Assembly: GCA_950022655.1 (NCBI GenBank) | Contig: OX465584.1 | Span: forward strand, 31,066,988-31,130,987 | DNA: 64,000 bases | DNA from: Alentia gelatinosa | Lineage: Eukaryota; Annelida; Polychaeta; Phyllodocida; Polynoidae | Direction: 5' to 3' | Part shown: positions 1-13,900 of the stretch, in pieces | How positions within the stretch are numbered: position 1 is the stretch's first letter | Layout of the letters: each line of letters starts with the position of its first letter | Made by a program: the position numbers and the translations under genes | The notes under the pieces: generated by a model | The model's input: the letters and a program-made list of their open reading frames with translations, nothing else | The model's database searches: none | Told to the model about the DNA's origin: nothing

Positions 1-3000
1 TAACCAAATTTCCGGAATGGCCATCCAAAGAAATGACTACTGAAGAGGCAGATGGAAACGTGACATTTTCTACAGAAATACCTTTTGACATGGATAATGA
101 AACAGTAACCAATGCTGCTAATGTCACTGCTTTTACTGAATGGCCATCTGAAGAAGTAACTACTGAAGAAGAAGATGGAAATATGACCCTTAACACTAGA
201 ATTCCTTTAGATATGGACAATAACATAACAACCAAAGCTGGTAATGTAACCACTTTCACTGAATGGCCATATGAAGAAATGACTACTGAAGGGACAGATG
301 GAAATTTGACCCTTACTACAGAATTACCTTTAGATATGGATAATGAAACAACGACTGAAGCTGGTAATGTAACTGCTTTCACTGAAATGCCATATGAAGG
401 AATGACTAAAGAAGGGACAGTTGGAAATAAAACACTAACTTCAGAAAAACCTTTTGATATGGATAATGAAACAACAATCGAATCTGGCAATGTTACTGCT
501 TTTACTGAATTGCCATATGAAGAAATGACTATTGAAGGGACTGATGGAAATGTGACCCTAACTACAGAAATACCTTTAGATATGGACAATAACACAACAA
601 CCAAAGCTGGTAATGTAACCACTTTTACTGAATGGCCATATGAAGAAATGACTACTGAAGGGACAGATGGAAATGTGACCCTGACCCTTGAAATAACAAC
701 CGAAGCTAGTAATGTGACCACTTTTACTGAATGGCCTTCTGAAGAAATGACTACTGAAGGGACAGATGGAAATTTGACCCTTACTACAGAATTACCTTTA
801 GATATGGATAATGAAACAAAGACGGAAGCTGGTAATGTAACTGCTTTCACTGAAATGCCATATGAAGGAACAACTAAAGAAGGGACAGTTGGAAATAAAA
901 CACTAACTTCAGAAATACCTTTTGATATGGATAATGAAACAACAATCGCATCTGGTAATGTTACTGCTTTTACTGAATTGCCATATGAAGAAATAACTAC
1001 TGAAGGAACTGATGGAAATGTGACCCTTACTACAGAAATACCTTTAGATTTGGACAATAACACAAACACTAAAGCTGGTAATGTAACCACTTTTACTGAA
1101 TGGCCATATGAAGAAATGACTACTGAAGGGACAGATGGAAATTTGACCCTTACTACAGAATTACCTTTAGATATGGATAATGAAACAACGACTAAAGCTG
1201 GTAATGTAACTGCTTTCACTGAAATGCCATATGAAGGAACGACTAAAGAAGGGACAGATGGAAATGAAACACTAACTTCAGAAATACCTTTTGATATGGA
1301 TAATGAAACAACAATCGAATCTGGTAATGTTACTGCTTTTACTGAACTGCCAAATGAAGAAATGACTACTGAAGGAACTGATGGAAATGTGACCCTTACT
1401 ACAGAAATACCTTTAGATTTGGACAATAACACAACAACCAAAGCTAGTAATGTAACCACTTTTACTGAATGGCCATATGAAGAAATGACAACTGAAGGGA
1501 CAGATGGAAATTTGACCCTTACTACAGAATTACCTTTAGATATGGATAATGAAACAACGACTGAAGCTGGTAATGTAACTGATTCCACTGAAATGCCATA
1601 TGAAGGAACGACTAAAGAAGGGACAGATGGAAATGAAACACTAACTTCAGAAATACCTTTTGATATGGATAATGAAACAACAATCGAATCTGGTAATGTT
1701 ACTGCTTTTACTGAATTGCCATATGAAGAAATGACTACTGAAGGGACAGATGGAAATGTGACTCTGACTACAGAAATACCTTTAGATATGGATAATGAAA
1801 CAACGACTGAAGCTGGTTATGTTACTGCTTTCACTGAAATGCCATATGAAGGAACGACTAAAGAAGGGACAGATGGAAATGAAACACTAACTTCAGAAAT
1901 ACCTTTTGATATGGATAATGAAACAACAATCGAATCTGGTAATGTTACTGCTTTTACTGAATTGCCATATGAAGAAATGACTACTGAAGGGACAGATGGA
2001 AATGTGACTCTGACTACAGAAATACCTTTAGATATGGATAATGAAACAACGACTGAAGCTGGTAATGTAACTGCTTTCACTGAAATGCCATATGAAGGAA
2101 CGACTAAAGAAGGGACAGATGGAAATGAAACACTAACTTCAGAAATACCTTTTGATATGGATAATGAAACAACAATCGAATCTGGTAATGTTACTGCTTT
2201 TACTGAATTGCCATATGAAGAAATGACTACTGAAGGAACTGATGGAAATGTGATCCTTACTACAGAAATACCTTTAGATTTGGACAATAACACAACAACC
2301 AAAGCTGGTAATGTAACCACTTTTACTGAATGGCCATATGAAGAAATGACTACTGAAGGGACAGATGGAAATTTGACCCTTACTACAGAATTACCTTTAG
2401 ATATGGATAATGAAACAACGACTGAAGTTGGTAATGTAACTGCTTCCACTGAAATGCCATATGAAGGAACGACTAAAGCTGGTAATGTAACCACTTTTAC
2501 TGAATGGCCATATGAAGAAATGACTACTGAAGGGACAGATGGAAATTTGACCCTTACTACAGAATTACCTTTAGATATGGATAATGAAACAACGACTGAA
2601 GTTGGTAATGTAACTGCTTCCACTGAAATGCCATATGAAGGAACGACTAAAGAAGGGACAATTGGAAATAAAACACTTACTTCAGAAATACCTTTTGATA
2701 TGGATAATGAAACAACAATCGCATCTGGTAATGTTACTGCTTTTACTGAATTGCCATATGAAGAAATGACTATTGAAGGGACTGATGGAAATGTGACCCT
2801 AACTACAGAAATACCTTTAGATATGGACAATAACACAACAACCAAAGCTGGTAATGTAACCACTTTAACGGAATGGCCATATGAAGAAATGACTACTGAA
2901 GGGACAGATGGAAATGTGACCCTGACCCTTGAAATAACAACCGAAGCTAGTAATGTGACCACTTTTACTGAATGGCCATCTGAAGAAATGGCTACTGAAG

Positions 3001-4944
3001 GGACAGATGGAAATTTGACCCTTACTACAGAATTACCTTTAGATATGGATAATGAAACAAAGACGGAAGCTGGTAATGTAACTGCTTTCACTGAAATGCC
3101 ATATGAAGGAACAACTAAAGAAGGGACAGATGGAAATGAAACACTAACTTCAGAAATACCTTTTGATATGGATAATGAAACAACAATCGAATCTGGTAAT
3201 GTTACTGCTTTTACTGAATTGCCATATGAAGAAATGACTACTGAAGGAACTGATGGAAATGTGACCCTTACTACAGAAATACCTTTAGATTTGGACAATA
3301 ACACAACAACCAAAGCTGGTAATGTAACCACTTTTACTGAATGGCCATATGAAGAAATGACTACTGAAGGGACTGATGGAAATTTGACCCTTACTACAGA
3401 ATTACCTTTAGATATGGATAATGAAACAAAGACGGAAGCTGGTAATGTAACTGCTTTCACTGAAATGCCATATGAAGGAACGACTAAAGAAGGGACAGAT
3501 GGAAATGAAACACTAACTTCAGAAATACCTTTTGATATGGATAATAAAACAACAATCGAATCTGGTAATGTTACTGCTTTTACTGAATTGCCATATGAAG
3601 AAATGACTACTGAAGGAACTGATGGAAATGTGACCCTTACAACAGAAATACCTTTAGATTTGGACAATAACACAACAACCAAAGCTGGTAATGTAACCAC
3701 TTTTACTGAATGGCCATATGAAGAAATGACTACTGAAGGGACAGATGGAAATTTGACCCTTACTACAGAATTACCTTTAGATATGGATAATGAAACAACG
3801 ACTGAAGCTGGTAATGTAACTGCTTTCACTGAAATGCCATATGAAGGAACGACTAAAGAAGGGACAGATGGAAATGAAACACTAACTTCAGAAATACCTT
3901 TTGATATGGATAATGAAACAACAATCGAATCTGGTAATGTTACTGCTTTTACTGAATTGCCATATGAAGAAATGACTACTGAAGGAACTGATGGGAATGT
4001 GACCCTTACTACAGAAATACCTTTAAGTATAAACAATAACACAAACACCAAAGCTGGTAATGTGACCACTTTTACTGAATGGCCATATGAGAAAATGACT
4101 ACTGAAAGGACAGATGGAAATGTGACTGTTCAAACAGAGATACATTTAGATATGGATAATGAAACAACAACTGAAGCTGGTAATGTAACAACTTTTACTG
4201 AATGGCCATCTGAAGAAATAACTACTGAAAGGACAGATGGAAATGTGACTCTGACCCTTGAAACAACAACAGAACTTAGTAATGTAACTACCTTTACTGA
4301 ATGGCCATATAATGAAATAACTACTGATGAAAGAGATCAAAATTTGACCCTTTCTACTGAAATTCCTTTTGAAATGGATAATGAAACAACAACCAAAGCT
4401 GGTAATGCAACCACTCTTGCTGAATGGCCATCAGAAGATATGACTACTGAAGTGACAGTTGAAAACATGACCCTCACCACAGAAATACCTTTAGATAATG
4501 AAACAGCAAATGAAACTGGTAATGTAACCGCTTTCACAGAATGGCCTACTGAAGAAATGAAGACTGAAGGGATAGATCGAAATGTGAGCCTGACAACAGA
4601 AATACCTTTAGATATTGGGATCGACACAACAACCGAAGCTGGTAATGCAACCACTTTTACTGAATTGCCATCTGAAGAAATAACTACTGAAGGAACCAAT
4701 GGAAATGTGACCCTCACTACAGAAATATCTTTAGATATGGATAATGAAACAACAACCGAAACTAGAGCCACTTTTACGAAATGGCCTGTTGAGCCATCCG
4801 CCCCTGTCACTACCTCTCGGCCCCCAGATACTACTATTGAATACCTAACAACTAAGGCACAAGGTGAGCCCAGCCGTACTACCTTACCTCCAGAGACTAC
4901 CACTCTGGCCAAGATAGACTCTACTTTGGTAGAGGAGACATCAG
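1..4944 (+). CDS. Gene 1 exon 1 (partial): Thr- and N-glycosylation-rich 41-residue repeat ectodomain
   Basis: The frame is open from the window edge (first full codon at base 3), so the ATG at 33 is not the start and the exon continues to the left. About 40 tandem units of 41 residues (123 bp) read GNVTAFTE-x-PYEE then TTEGTDGN-x-TLTTE. They come in three subtypes marked by EWPYEE, EMPYEG and ELPYEE, which recur in a fixed order as a 123-residue higher-order unit. Each unit carries about three Asn-x-Thr sequons, many Thr and acidic residues, and no Cys. This fits an extended, heavily glycosylated extracellular stalk. From about 4780 the repeats give way to a Pro/Thr-rich linker. The donor TCAG|GTAAGA at 4944/4945 leaves phase 1; the ORF stop at 4970 is intronic. 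Confidence 0.9.
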
Positions 4945-5263
4945 GTAAGACTAAATTTTCTTTAAGATAGTACCACCACGTTTAATAGTATACATAACTT
5001 CTTTGCAGTGACCTATAAAACCTCATTTTGCATATAGAACTCTTGTAAAAATTAACCCACGCTTCCCTACTTTATTCTAAATCTGCAAGTTTATTTTGAG
5101 TTTAACAAATGCTTGTTCATTTGTGAAGCCTAAGGCTGTTCAATGCAATTCTGGATTTGACCTTATTTCAACGTGTATTGACACATACTTCCTTGATTAC
5201 ATTGACCAAATGATAAGCAGCTAGCATATGTTTATTCTATGGAGTCATGAGATCCTAATGTGC

Positions 5264-5306
<43 letters not shown>

Positions 5307-8300
5307 ATACATGTATATATACAAAGTATGAATACACTTCGTCAAATACGGTTTCTAAGAGGGCGATGTAACTGATTCTAAAAAAGATTCTCCTTGGCAA
5401 AAGAAAATCATTTCATTTATTTTGGACAATGCACCTGTAGAGTGGATGATGGTGATTTATTCAAGTCATTGCTATTTCGGAACTAAGCTTACCTTGATAT
5501 GGCCTCGTTCCTCTTTTTGTGTCATCCGAATGTGTAATTCACATGGCAGACATTTGTATCTTCTTCTGATGGAAATACCTGGCCATGAATGAAAATCTAC
5601 TTAACTTTGAATAAAACAAAAACGTATATTCAGTTATTTCATATTTCAGTTCACATATTTCTATCAATGAAATTTGAAATTTATATCCAAATGCCCTGTG
5701 CTAAAGAAGACATATTCAAATGATACACTACAAAAAGGGTATATTTGACAGATCCTCCGCAGGAGCTGACAACTGGCTTACCTGATGAGGTGCAGAAGAA
5801 CCTGTTAACTCTTACCATCAAACCCCTTTACGGAGAAGACCTCGACAGCAAAGAAACCAGAGACAAATACCGCAAAGGTGGGATTCCTTATTAATAATTA
5901 TTGAAGAAACACTAAGTGCACGTAACTTTTCATGCATAATAGGGTGATAAATCATCAAAGCAAAGACCTTATCTTCATTCCCTTTTCATACCATTGAAGT
6001 TAACTTATCGAATATTTACAAAATTTCTATACATTTCTATGACACGTATATATATATAATGTATAATTCGTTATGTCATTTACACAATCAAATATTGTGA
6101 CAGTATTTTTACAACTCCAAATTGCACTATCTCTATGTGTACACACTGGAAGACTATCTTATTCAAAGGAACTGTAACTTCAATTGAAAGAACTCTCGAT
6201 AAAGAAAATCTGAATAAACGTGTAGAGAGAAAGACACATTCATGCATGTACATGTTACCTGCTCACATGTATCAGCAACTGAAAGCCGCTAGGTGGCAGC
6301 ACTGTGAGTGAGAACCTCCACTGCTTTTATATCCAGCAGCTTCTGCCGACAAAATTCATGTTTGTACGATGGGTGCGATGCCTCTCCGAAATATGCTTTA
6401 TAATTTGGGTTGTTATTTAAGCTGAGATAGAAAGATTGAGGAGATCGTGTATCAGTAAGACATCTAGTTTGGCAACCGACCCCTTCTACGATATAGGGGC
6501 TGGTCAGGTTAAATCCCACACGGGATCAGTCGGGGTGTGACTCGATGCAGGTAGTTTTGTTCTATGTAGGTTCTGAAGGCAGAAGTACTTGATAGGTAAA
6601 ATGTATAGCCTAACAAATTGAAAACGAAATCTAGCTTTATTGTGGTTCTATTTTAAATATACACACAAAAGGAAATAACAAAATAGTGAATTGGCTTCGA
6701 GGTTATGACTAAACACACTCTTCAAGCAGTACGAAAGATCTGGTCAGAGAGTAACAAACAAGTACCGCTACTGGGTCAAGGTGACCGCTTATTTAACCCG
6801 ACCCGAGCTAATTTTGTGCAGCTCTGCAGGGCCTTGTTTTTTAGTCACGACAATCGTTATTGGCGACATCTTCTAGGCGTCAGTGTGCTATAGAGCCACG
6901 ATCTTAGACCCTACGACAAATATGTGGTGTCCACGACATCTAGAGAGCTAAAAGGTGTGCTATAGTCACAACAGTCTGTGGCCAATGGAGCGGAAACAGG
7001 GGTCATAGTGTCGGATATCTAAGACCATTCTGAACATGTCGTAGCGAATGCACAACTATACTTTCCGTTTGAATTTAGCGATGATATTTGAACACGAGTA
7101 AGGTATACATATAACCTATAATCGTACCAAATATGAAGAAAATCGACCACACCGTTATGAAGTTATCGGCGTTTGCATTTCGTCATACCAAATGCTGCTC
7201 TGGTGGCCAGTGTACCCCTACCATCACGTGTTCTAATTTATGCGGCGACCTTGACATTGACTGCGCTTACTTCACTCTCCCAGCAGATTCTGCGCGCTAT
7301 GCAGCGAAAGATCTGTTAGGAGAGTGCGTGTACGATATCTGATCGATAGCTCAATGTTTCATATTCAAACCCCGATATATTCAGAACGATACGGCCGTTC
7401 TTCTTCATATTTGGTACGATTATAGGTTATATGTATTCCTTACTCGTGTTAAAATTTCGTTGCTTAATTCCGTCGGGAAGTGGATAAATTATCTATATAC
7501 ACACAGTGATGTGTTATAGAACTTAAGACAGTTCTATACTTGTCGTGACGGCCGACACTTTGAGCTCCGATCATAGGCAGCAGGCTACGACACCGTCTAT
7601 AGCACGGCGGCCATTTTGTATCACCAATAAGTGTCTTGGCCTCAAGCTACGATCTTAGGCCATCGTGGATCCACGATATCGTGACTAAAAAACAGGGCCA
7701 GTTGCCAGTGTATAAGACATCACCATCGAGAGACTATCTAGTATATGGCCGTGAGTTCGGATGTATGATTGGCGCTAGGAGGCGTGGCAGCCCTACCGCT
7801 CTATACAGGCATGCCTCTTCTCTTATTAATTCAGCATAACGTTCATCGGCCATATGATCTGTGTTAACTCTTCTGTATACCCCTCACGCTCGTGTATGTA
7901 TACATACGTCCCGTATTCCCCATTCCAGCCAACGAAAACTGCTAATAAAAAAGAATTTGACAAAAATAATCAAATGAGGTAGAACCATTGGGAAATATAC
8001 ATCACGCGGCATTTGCTCATAATTCCCCTTACATATTCGATTAAAATAGACTATGATACTTTGATCACATCTGGCATTCTGTATATAGGCTATTAAGTAT
8101 GATGACATCAAGGATGATTTCTCACGTGCATTGTCTCAGGTCTACTGCGTGCCTACCTGGTGGCCAAGGACAAGAACTATGTGTCTCATCGTGCACGTCG
8201 TGCCGTCCAGTCTCCGAACAACCCCGACAACGTCGACGTTACCGTGAGTCACCTACTTTATCATGTACATGTATATCCGTGCAGTACTATCGTAAAACTG

Positions 8301-10918
8301 GATGAGTTTCAATCTTGGCCACCGTATTCCACGACTGGAGTTTGACAAAGTGACTTCATGAGGCGAAGCCGAGTGAAGTCCGGAGCCAAAACTTCAGGAG
8401 TGGAATGCGGTGGCCAAGATTAAAACGAATCAGGTTTTGATTTTATCCTACCCTATCTCCTTGATTTTGGAATATTATACGATAATAATGCTGTATGCCA
8501 CTAGTGGCATATAAAACTCCGTATGCCAGTCAGCGTGGCATACGGAAACCCAATGTTAAGCCTATTGGATTTTATATTAGGGGTAGGATAAATACTGCTG
8601 CTACCTATATACTAGATATATACACATAATATTGTCTGTTTTCAGATATCACCGCTTTTATCTGAAACCCGTCTATATTGTATTTATCACCCACCTTTTC
8701 CTGACATGTAGCATGCCGATATTAGTTCGCTTTATAGTAATGTACTATATTTTTGTAAGCACTATTTTTCTGTAGGCGCACTTTATCGTTAGCCAGCGCA
8801 TACAACATATCCATATGCGCCGGGTATGTCCATACAGTGTTACCATAGGTTTATTACGTTTTAGGTGGATACTAAATTTCTATGCGCCACCCATAGATTT
8901 TTAGCATGTAGTTCAGGGAAGTCTTGAATCTAAAAATCTACAGAAAAACCTCATATTGCAATTCGTTCAAGGTTGGGTAATGTAGGTAGACGAGGCTTAG
9001 CAAGTAAACACTCCTACACCCACCGATTGCGACCACGGAATAGGAAAAAAATTTCCAACCGCGACAAATGTCAACGGAACGAAAAAATACACTAAATCGT
9101 TCAAAGTTGGGCCCTAAATTTGCCAAGAATGCTGAAATTTGACAATCTGGATAAAACAATATTACTCTTCCCATTAGTTCCATTTGACCTTTGACCTTGA
9201 GGAAAGGTCAAGGTCAGCTAGAAACAATATATTTCCTTATTCTATCAATTCTCTCTATCTCTGTCCCTAAAAAAATATACAAAAGACTCCAGCTCTCATC
9301 TTGGTTAAATGCTGTCAATATTATGGCTCTAAAAATCATTCTAGCGACCAGAAAAAAAGTGATGCTATGGTAACCAGATCCCCAACACAATGGCAGAAAT
9401 AGGCCAATGAGGTAGTTCTCTAAAAATGCTTCAATTTGAGGGTTCACATGACTATATATGTGAAAAGGGATGTGAAATAGGGGGCAAAGATTGATAATTC
9501 TCAGGTAAAACGGCGGCCATTTTGATTTTTGACCATTTTGGGCATTTCCCCACATGGATTTTATGTAGATTTTTAGTATGTAGTTCAGGCAAGTTTTGGG
9601 TCTACAAATCCACAGAAAAACCTGATATTGTAATTTGTTCAAGGTTGGGCCCTAAATTTGCCCAGATTTCCTCCACTATAATAACTTCAGAATAACATAC
9701 CAAGCTGTACTTAATACAAAACTCAATGAGGTTGGAGTTTATTCACGAAACTTCCGTCAATAAACGTCAAGTCTCATCTCGTCTTTTATCATGGTCATGC
9801 TGTTCTAAGGCCCGGCGTCCACCTACTACGATAGAAATTTAGACCTACCGATATGGCACCGATACAAAAAGCAAATATCGGAGACATATCGGGAAGGTGC
9901 ACAATCGTAGACATATGTCTAGACATGCCAATCCACCATACATTGTATGGGGTTTTTATCGGTGTCTAATCGCAGGAACGTAGTGAACTGCCCCGATATT
10001 AAGTGACCTTCTGACGCGATTTTCATTTTTTATCGGGAGGTGCATCGTAGACCATATCGGTGCCATATCGGAGTAGGTGGACGCCGGGCCTTAATATATA
10101 AGTACTCCTCCCCAGGCTTTCCCCAGTCCTGATGGTTTTGTGTTAGGAAGAAGATTTCGACAAAGATGGGACAGGAAAAGGGTCAAGAAGTAATCGATTA
10201 GGACACTGCCCGATACAGAATTCGCGCATATGACGACATAAACCTCGGCTTCTATATGCCAAATGAATATTATTTAAGTATGCTGCGGTGGATAGCAAAC
10301 CCAGTGTTGTGGGAATTGCAGCCTGTCCTTTACTTGAATTTGAAGAAAAAAACCCACACACATGGGGCTACATAGAGGGATGGAGTCTTGTAATTCATGA
10401 TAACGTGGATTATGATTTAACGGGTTAGATTCAGTCCCTTTTTAAGAAGATCTACGATCGAGGATGAAAACGCATCAGTATGTAACATGGGTATATTAGT
10501 TGAATAAACCTGGGGCTTCCACACATCCTGCACGACTGAAGGTAAGGTTTGGTTTCGGCACAGATGGCAGCGTTTTCACACGTGTTGGAGTGTCGCACAT
10601 GCACTTTGGATGCGCTGCACGTATGCGCCAAGCTGTGGTCAACACGTGCACCGCACGTGCGATAGACCGCATTCACGCTGCTCTCGATACTCACAAAAAC
10701 ATCGTGAATGTCATTCTGTTTTATATGAGATATATACACACATGTGTAGGCTAATGTCATAATAAGATGTCTGCAAGCCGGATTCCATGTACAGAGAAAT
10801 ATGTTCTAGAATACGTTCAATAGTCGGTTTACATCATACCTCGAGCGGTATATTTTTTGTATCTACTGGTAAAAATAAATAATAGTATGCAAATGCACTG
10901 TTTCCAGAATCATAAAGG

Positions 10919-10994
<76 letters not shown>

Positions 10995-13900
10995 ACCTCA
11001 AGCCCTGTATTAATAAATTGGCTGCATCGTGAGATGTATTAGGACCATGCTGACCTGTTTTTGCACCCTTCTAACACGTTACGATGCACACCGATACACA
11101 CTGATCAATACGCTACGATGGTGACCTGACGATATGCTATGGTTTGGCCATTCTGTATCGGCGTGTATCGGGAGGTCTATCGGCGTGTATCGGAGTCGGT
11201 GGGTGCCAGGTCTTACACTGCAACACATCCAAACAGTAAGAATTGTGCCTGGAGAGCACCTGTAAGGGTGCGCTGACCACACGGATCTCCTCGGGGTGGA
11301 GAGTGAGGTTTGACCATGTGTCTGGACCTGCTCTGTAAACAGTTTACCTCTTCTATCCCTAAGTCCATGCATCGTCCCCACACCTGAGACCTCATTGAGA
11401 TTTCCCTGCCCACCCTTCGTCATTGGACATTCATTAAAGCACCGTATAGTAAACCTCCCACGCTAATCTTGACCCCCTGCCAGGAACACTGATGGCCTCC
11501 AGACCGGATCTAGTTCAAATTGCTTTGTTGGCCTTTTGGATGGAAGTCCGAGCATTCAAAATTACTCTTCAATGTTATGTTCAGCCTTTGTTCAGAGACA
11601 TTCAGCTATGCGTTTTACCTCATTGAATATCCAAACGGGGAAAGTCTATTTCTATTTTCTGAAAAATGTAGCTAGCAATTCTAGCTGAATGTCAATCTCA
11701 TGGAAATATATGGCAAAAGAGTTCAATAATGATTTTTTAACATCACTGTACCATCTCTACGTTCTTATGTGACTTATGAAGAACTTATGATCGAGGACTA
11801 TATATATATACACATGATAATGGTTTTCTAAATACTTTATATTTACTTTGTATATTGTGTCCCCACAACCAGTAGCTACGGTTTAGATGTCACAATGCTC
11901 ACGACATAACCTCTGCATGCTCAACGGACTTGTCATAAGCTAAATGCTCCAGACCCTGTACCGTAAACTACTCAGACACTACACAAACAACCCGCTTTGT
12001 CCATACATGCAAGAACTAAAGCAATGTCATGGTTACATCATAATACATAATTGCTATTTGAGAGAAATACGGTAAAACAGAGTGAAGTTGTTTAATATTT
12101 ACTGCTGATAATTCAGTTATCTTATGAAGACAATGGAGGTATTATCTGAGAGTGGATGTGCCTTGACATACTTTACCACTGTATGGGCAGTAACAAACAT
12201 AGAGTTTACATTCAAGATGGCGGTGGTTTGTTTCCAGGTTACGTCACTGGTTGCCAACAGCGGGGACGGGACGGCGGACGTGAACTTCTACTTGAGTTCG
12301 GACAAGGAACCCGTTGTCCCTGCAAAAAGTGTGGCGGAGACTTACAACCGCATGGACAGTTCCACCCTAGCCGCTTACATGGGGGCGCAGGTAACCAGTG
12401 CTTTGTTTTAACACCTGGGGTTAAGGCACTTCTCTCCACGGCAGGTCTAGCGTCAAGCCCCACTGGAGGTGTGGTCGCCGCGCCTTTCTGGAGTTGTTCG
12501 GTGAAGGTGTTACCTCTAGAAAGCCCGGCGTTGCCCATGCACAGGCAGGCAGGCCAAACACTTGCACACCTGCATGCACGCATGTCAACCAACTTCTGAT
12601 GAGTGTTTTCGAGAAGCATGAGCTTATTTGGTTTTGCATGTAGTATGTAACATGTGGTAATAGTGCATTTTCTCTGCTGAACACATTCAGTACAAATCAA
12701 CCAAGGTGGTGTGTGTAATATTGGATATATTCTGGAGGATCTAGTTCACGGAGCGATGTGTTACATATTGCGGGGATTATCACAGCAGTAGGAACCAGGA
12801 TAATACCACCACAACTCACAAGGAATGAAAGCCATACACGGAGTATGATTGATGGTTTTGTATTTCCTCCCCAAAAGCAGCTATACACAGCGTTACTTTC
12901 AACCGTTTCTACCAAAAGAGTTCACCTCTGGGATTAGAAAGGATTACATAGAAGTGTAGGTGTTATTCCTTCAACACACCGGTACTACAGGTTCTACTTG
13001 GACTTAGATTTGCTATAGAAACGCACATAAGACCAGAACCATGTCCATCATTACCAACATTGTAGGCCAGTTGGCCACCACAACGATAGACCTGGCATCG
13101 GAGGATACCACAACAGAGCCAATGACGACAATAGGGGGTGGGGCAGGAGCACAGGTAGGACATATGGATGAAGAACATCCCGACCTATGAGTTCTCTTAG
13201 TTAAGGCACGTTTTAAGAATAAAACCTTCCTTTGAATTGGCTATTAATTTAGACTATAGGTATTTTTCTCTTCAGTCCTTTAATAGGTCACATATTTATA
13301 TGCACTTCTCCTCTTATAAGTGTTTGTTCAGTGGTAGTTACTTTTGTAATCTATTTTCCTACATACATCTAATGTGTCCCCTGCATATGAACTTGGCATA
13401 CTGTGAACTACAATGATGCCTTTCTTAAAATTGCTGATTCTAGGTGTCCAACTGTTACGATATATTTCAAAAACCAAAATTCTACAAATTTGTAATTTCC
13501 ATTCAAACCCTGCAGTAATTAGGTTAATTTATCACGTGTAATCAATCTGAATCAAGGCAAATGGTCACAGTTGCCTTCCAGTATGTACGAATAGTCCCTC
13601 AAGAGCAGTTGATACTTTCTTGCATGAAACTCCGGGGTGTAGCATTTTGGTTGGGGATAAAGTAGGACCCTCACCATTGAGCTCTCACGCATAATTGCAC
13701 ATTTCAAACAGCGACCAAAGTTTAAAAATACGTACACATGTACGTGTATGATATAGCATTGGTTCCGAGTAAAATACATCAGGTGTTTGTGATATAGGAC
13801 GGAATGTCCTGACGAACCACAACCAGAATAAAAACCTCACGCAATGTAAGTAAACGGCGTGATTGTACTGCGCGACTGTCTAGTCATTTATTATCAATTA

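Noticed and set aside
33..35. ATG at 33 as the start of gene 1
   Set aside because: The frame is open upstream to the window edge and the same repeat sequence precedes it. The exon is truncated on the left.
1817..4069. 750-codon minus-strand ORF inside the repeat exon
   Set aside because: It mirrors the 123-bp repeat: with a unit divisible by three and no complementary stops, the reverse frame stays open throughout. No splice or start context.
12239..12700. Minus-strand ORFs over exon 4
   Set aside because: Opposite-strand shadows of a GC-rich exon with good + strand splice sites.
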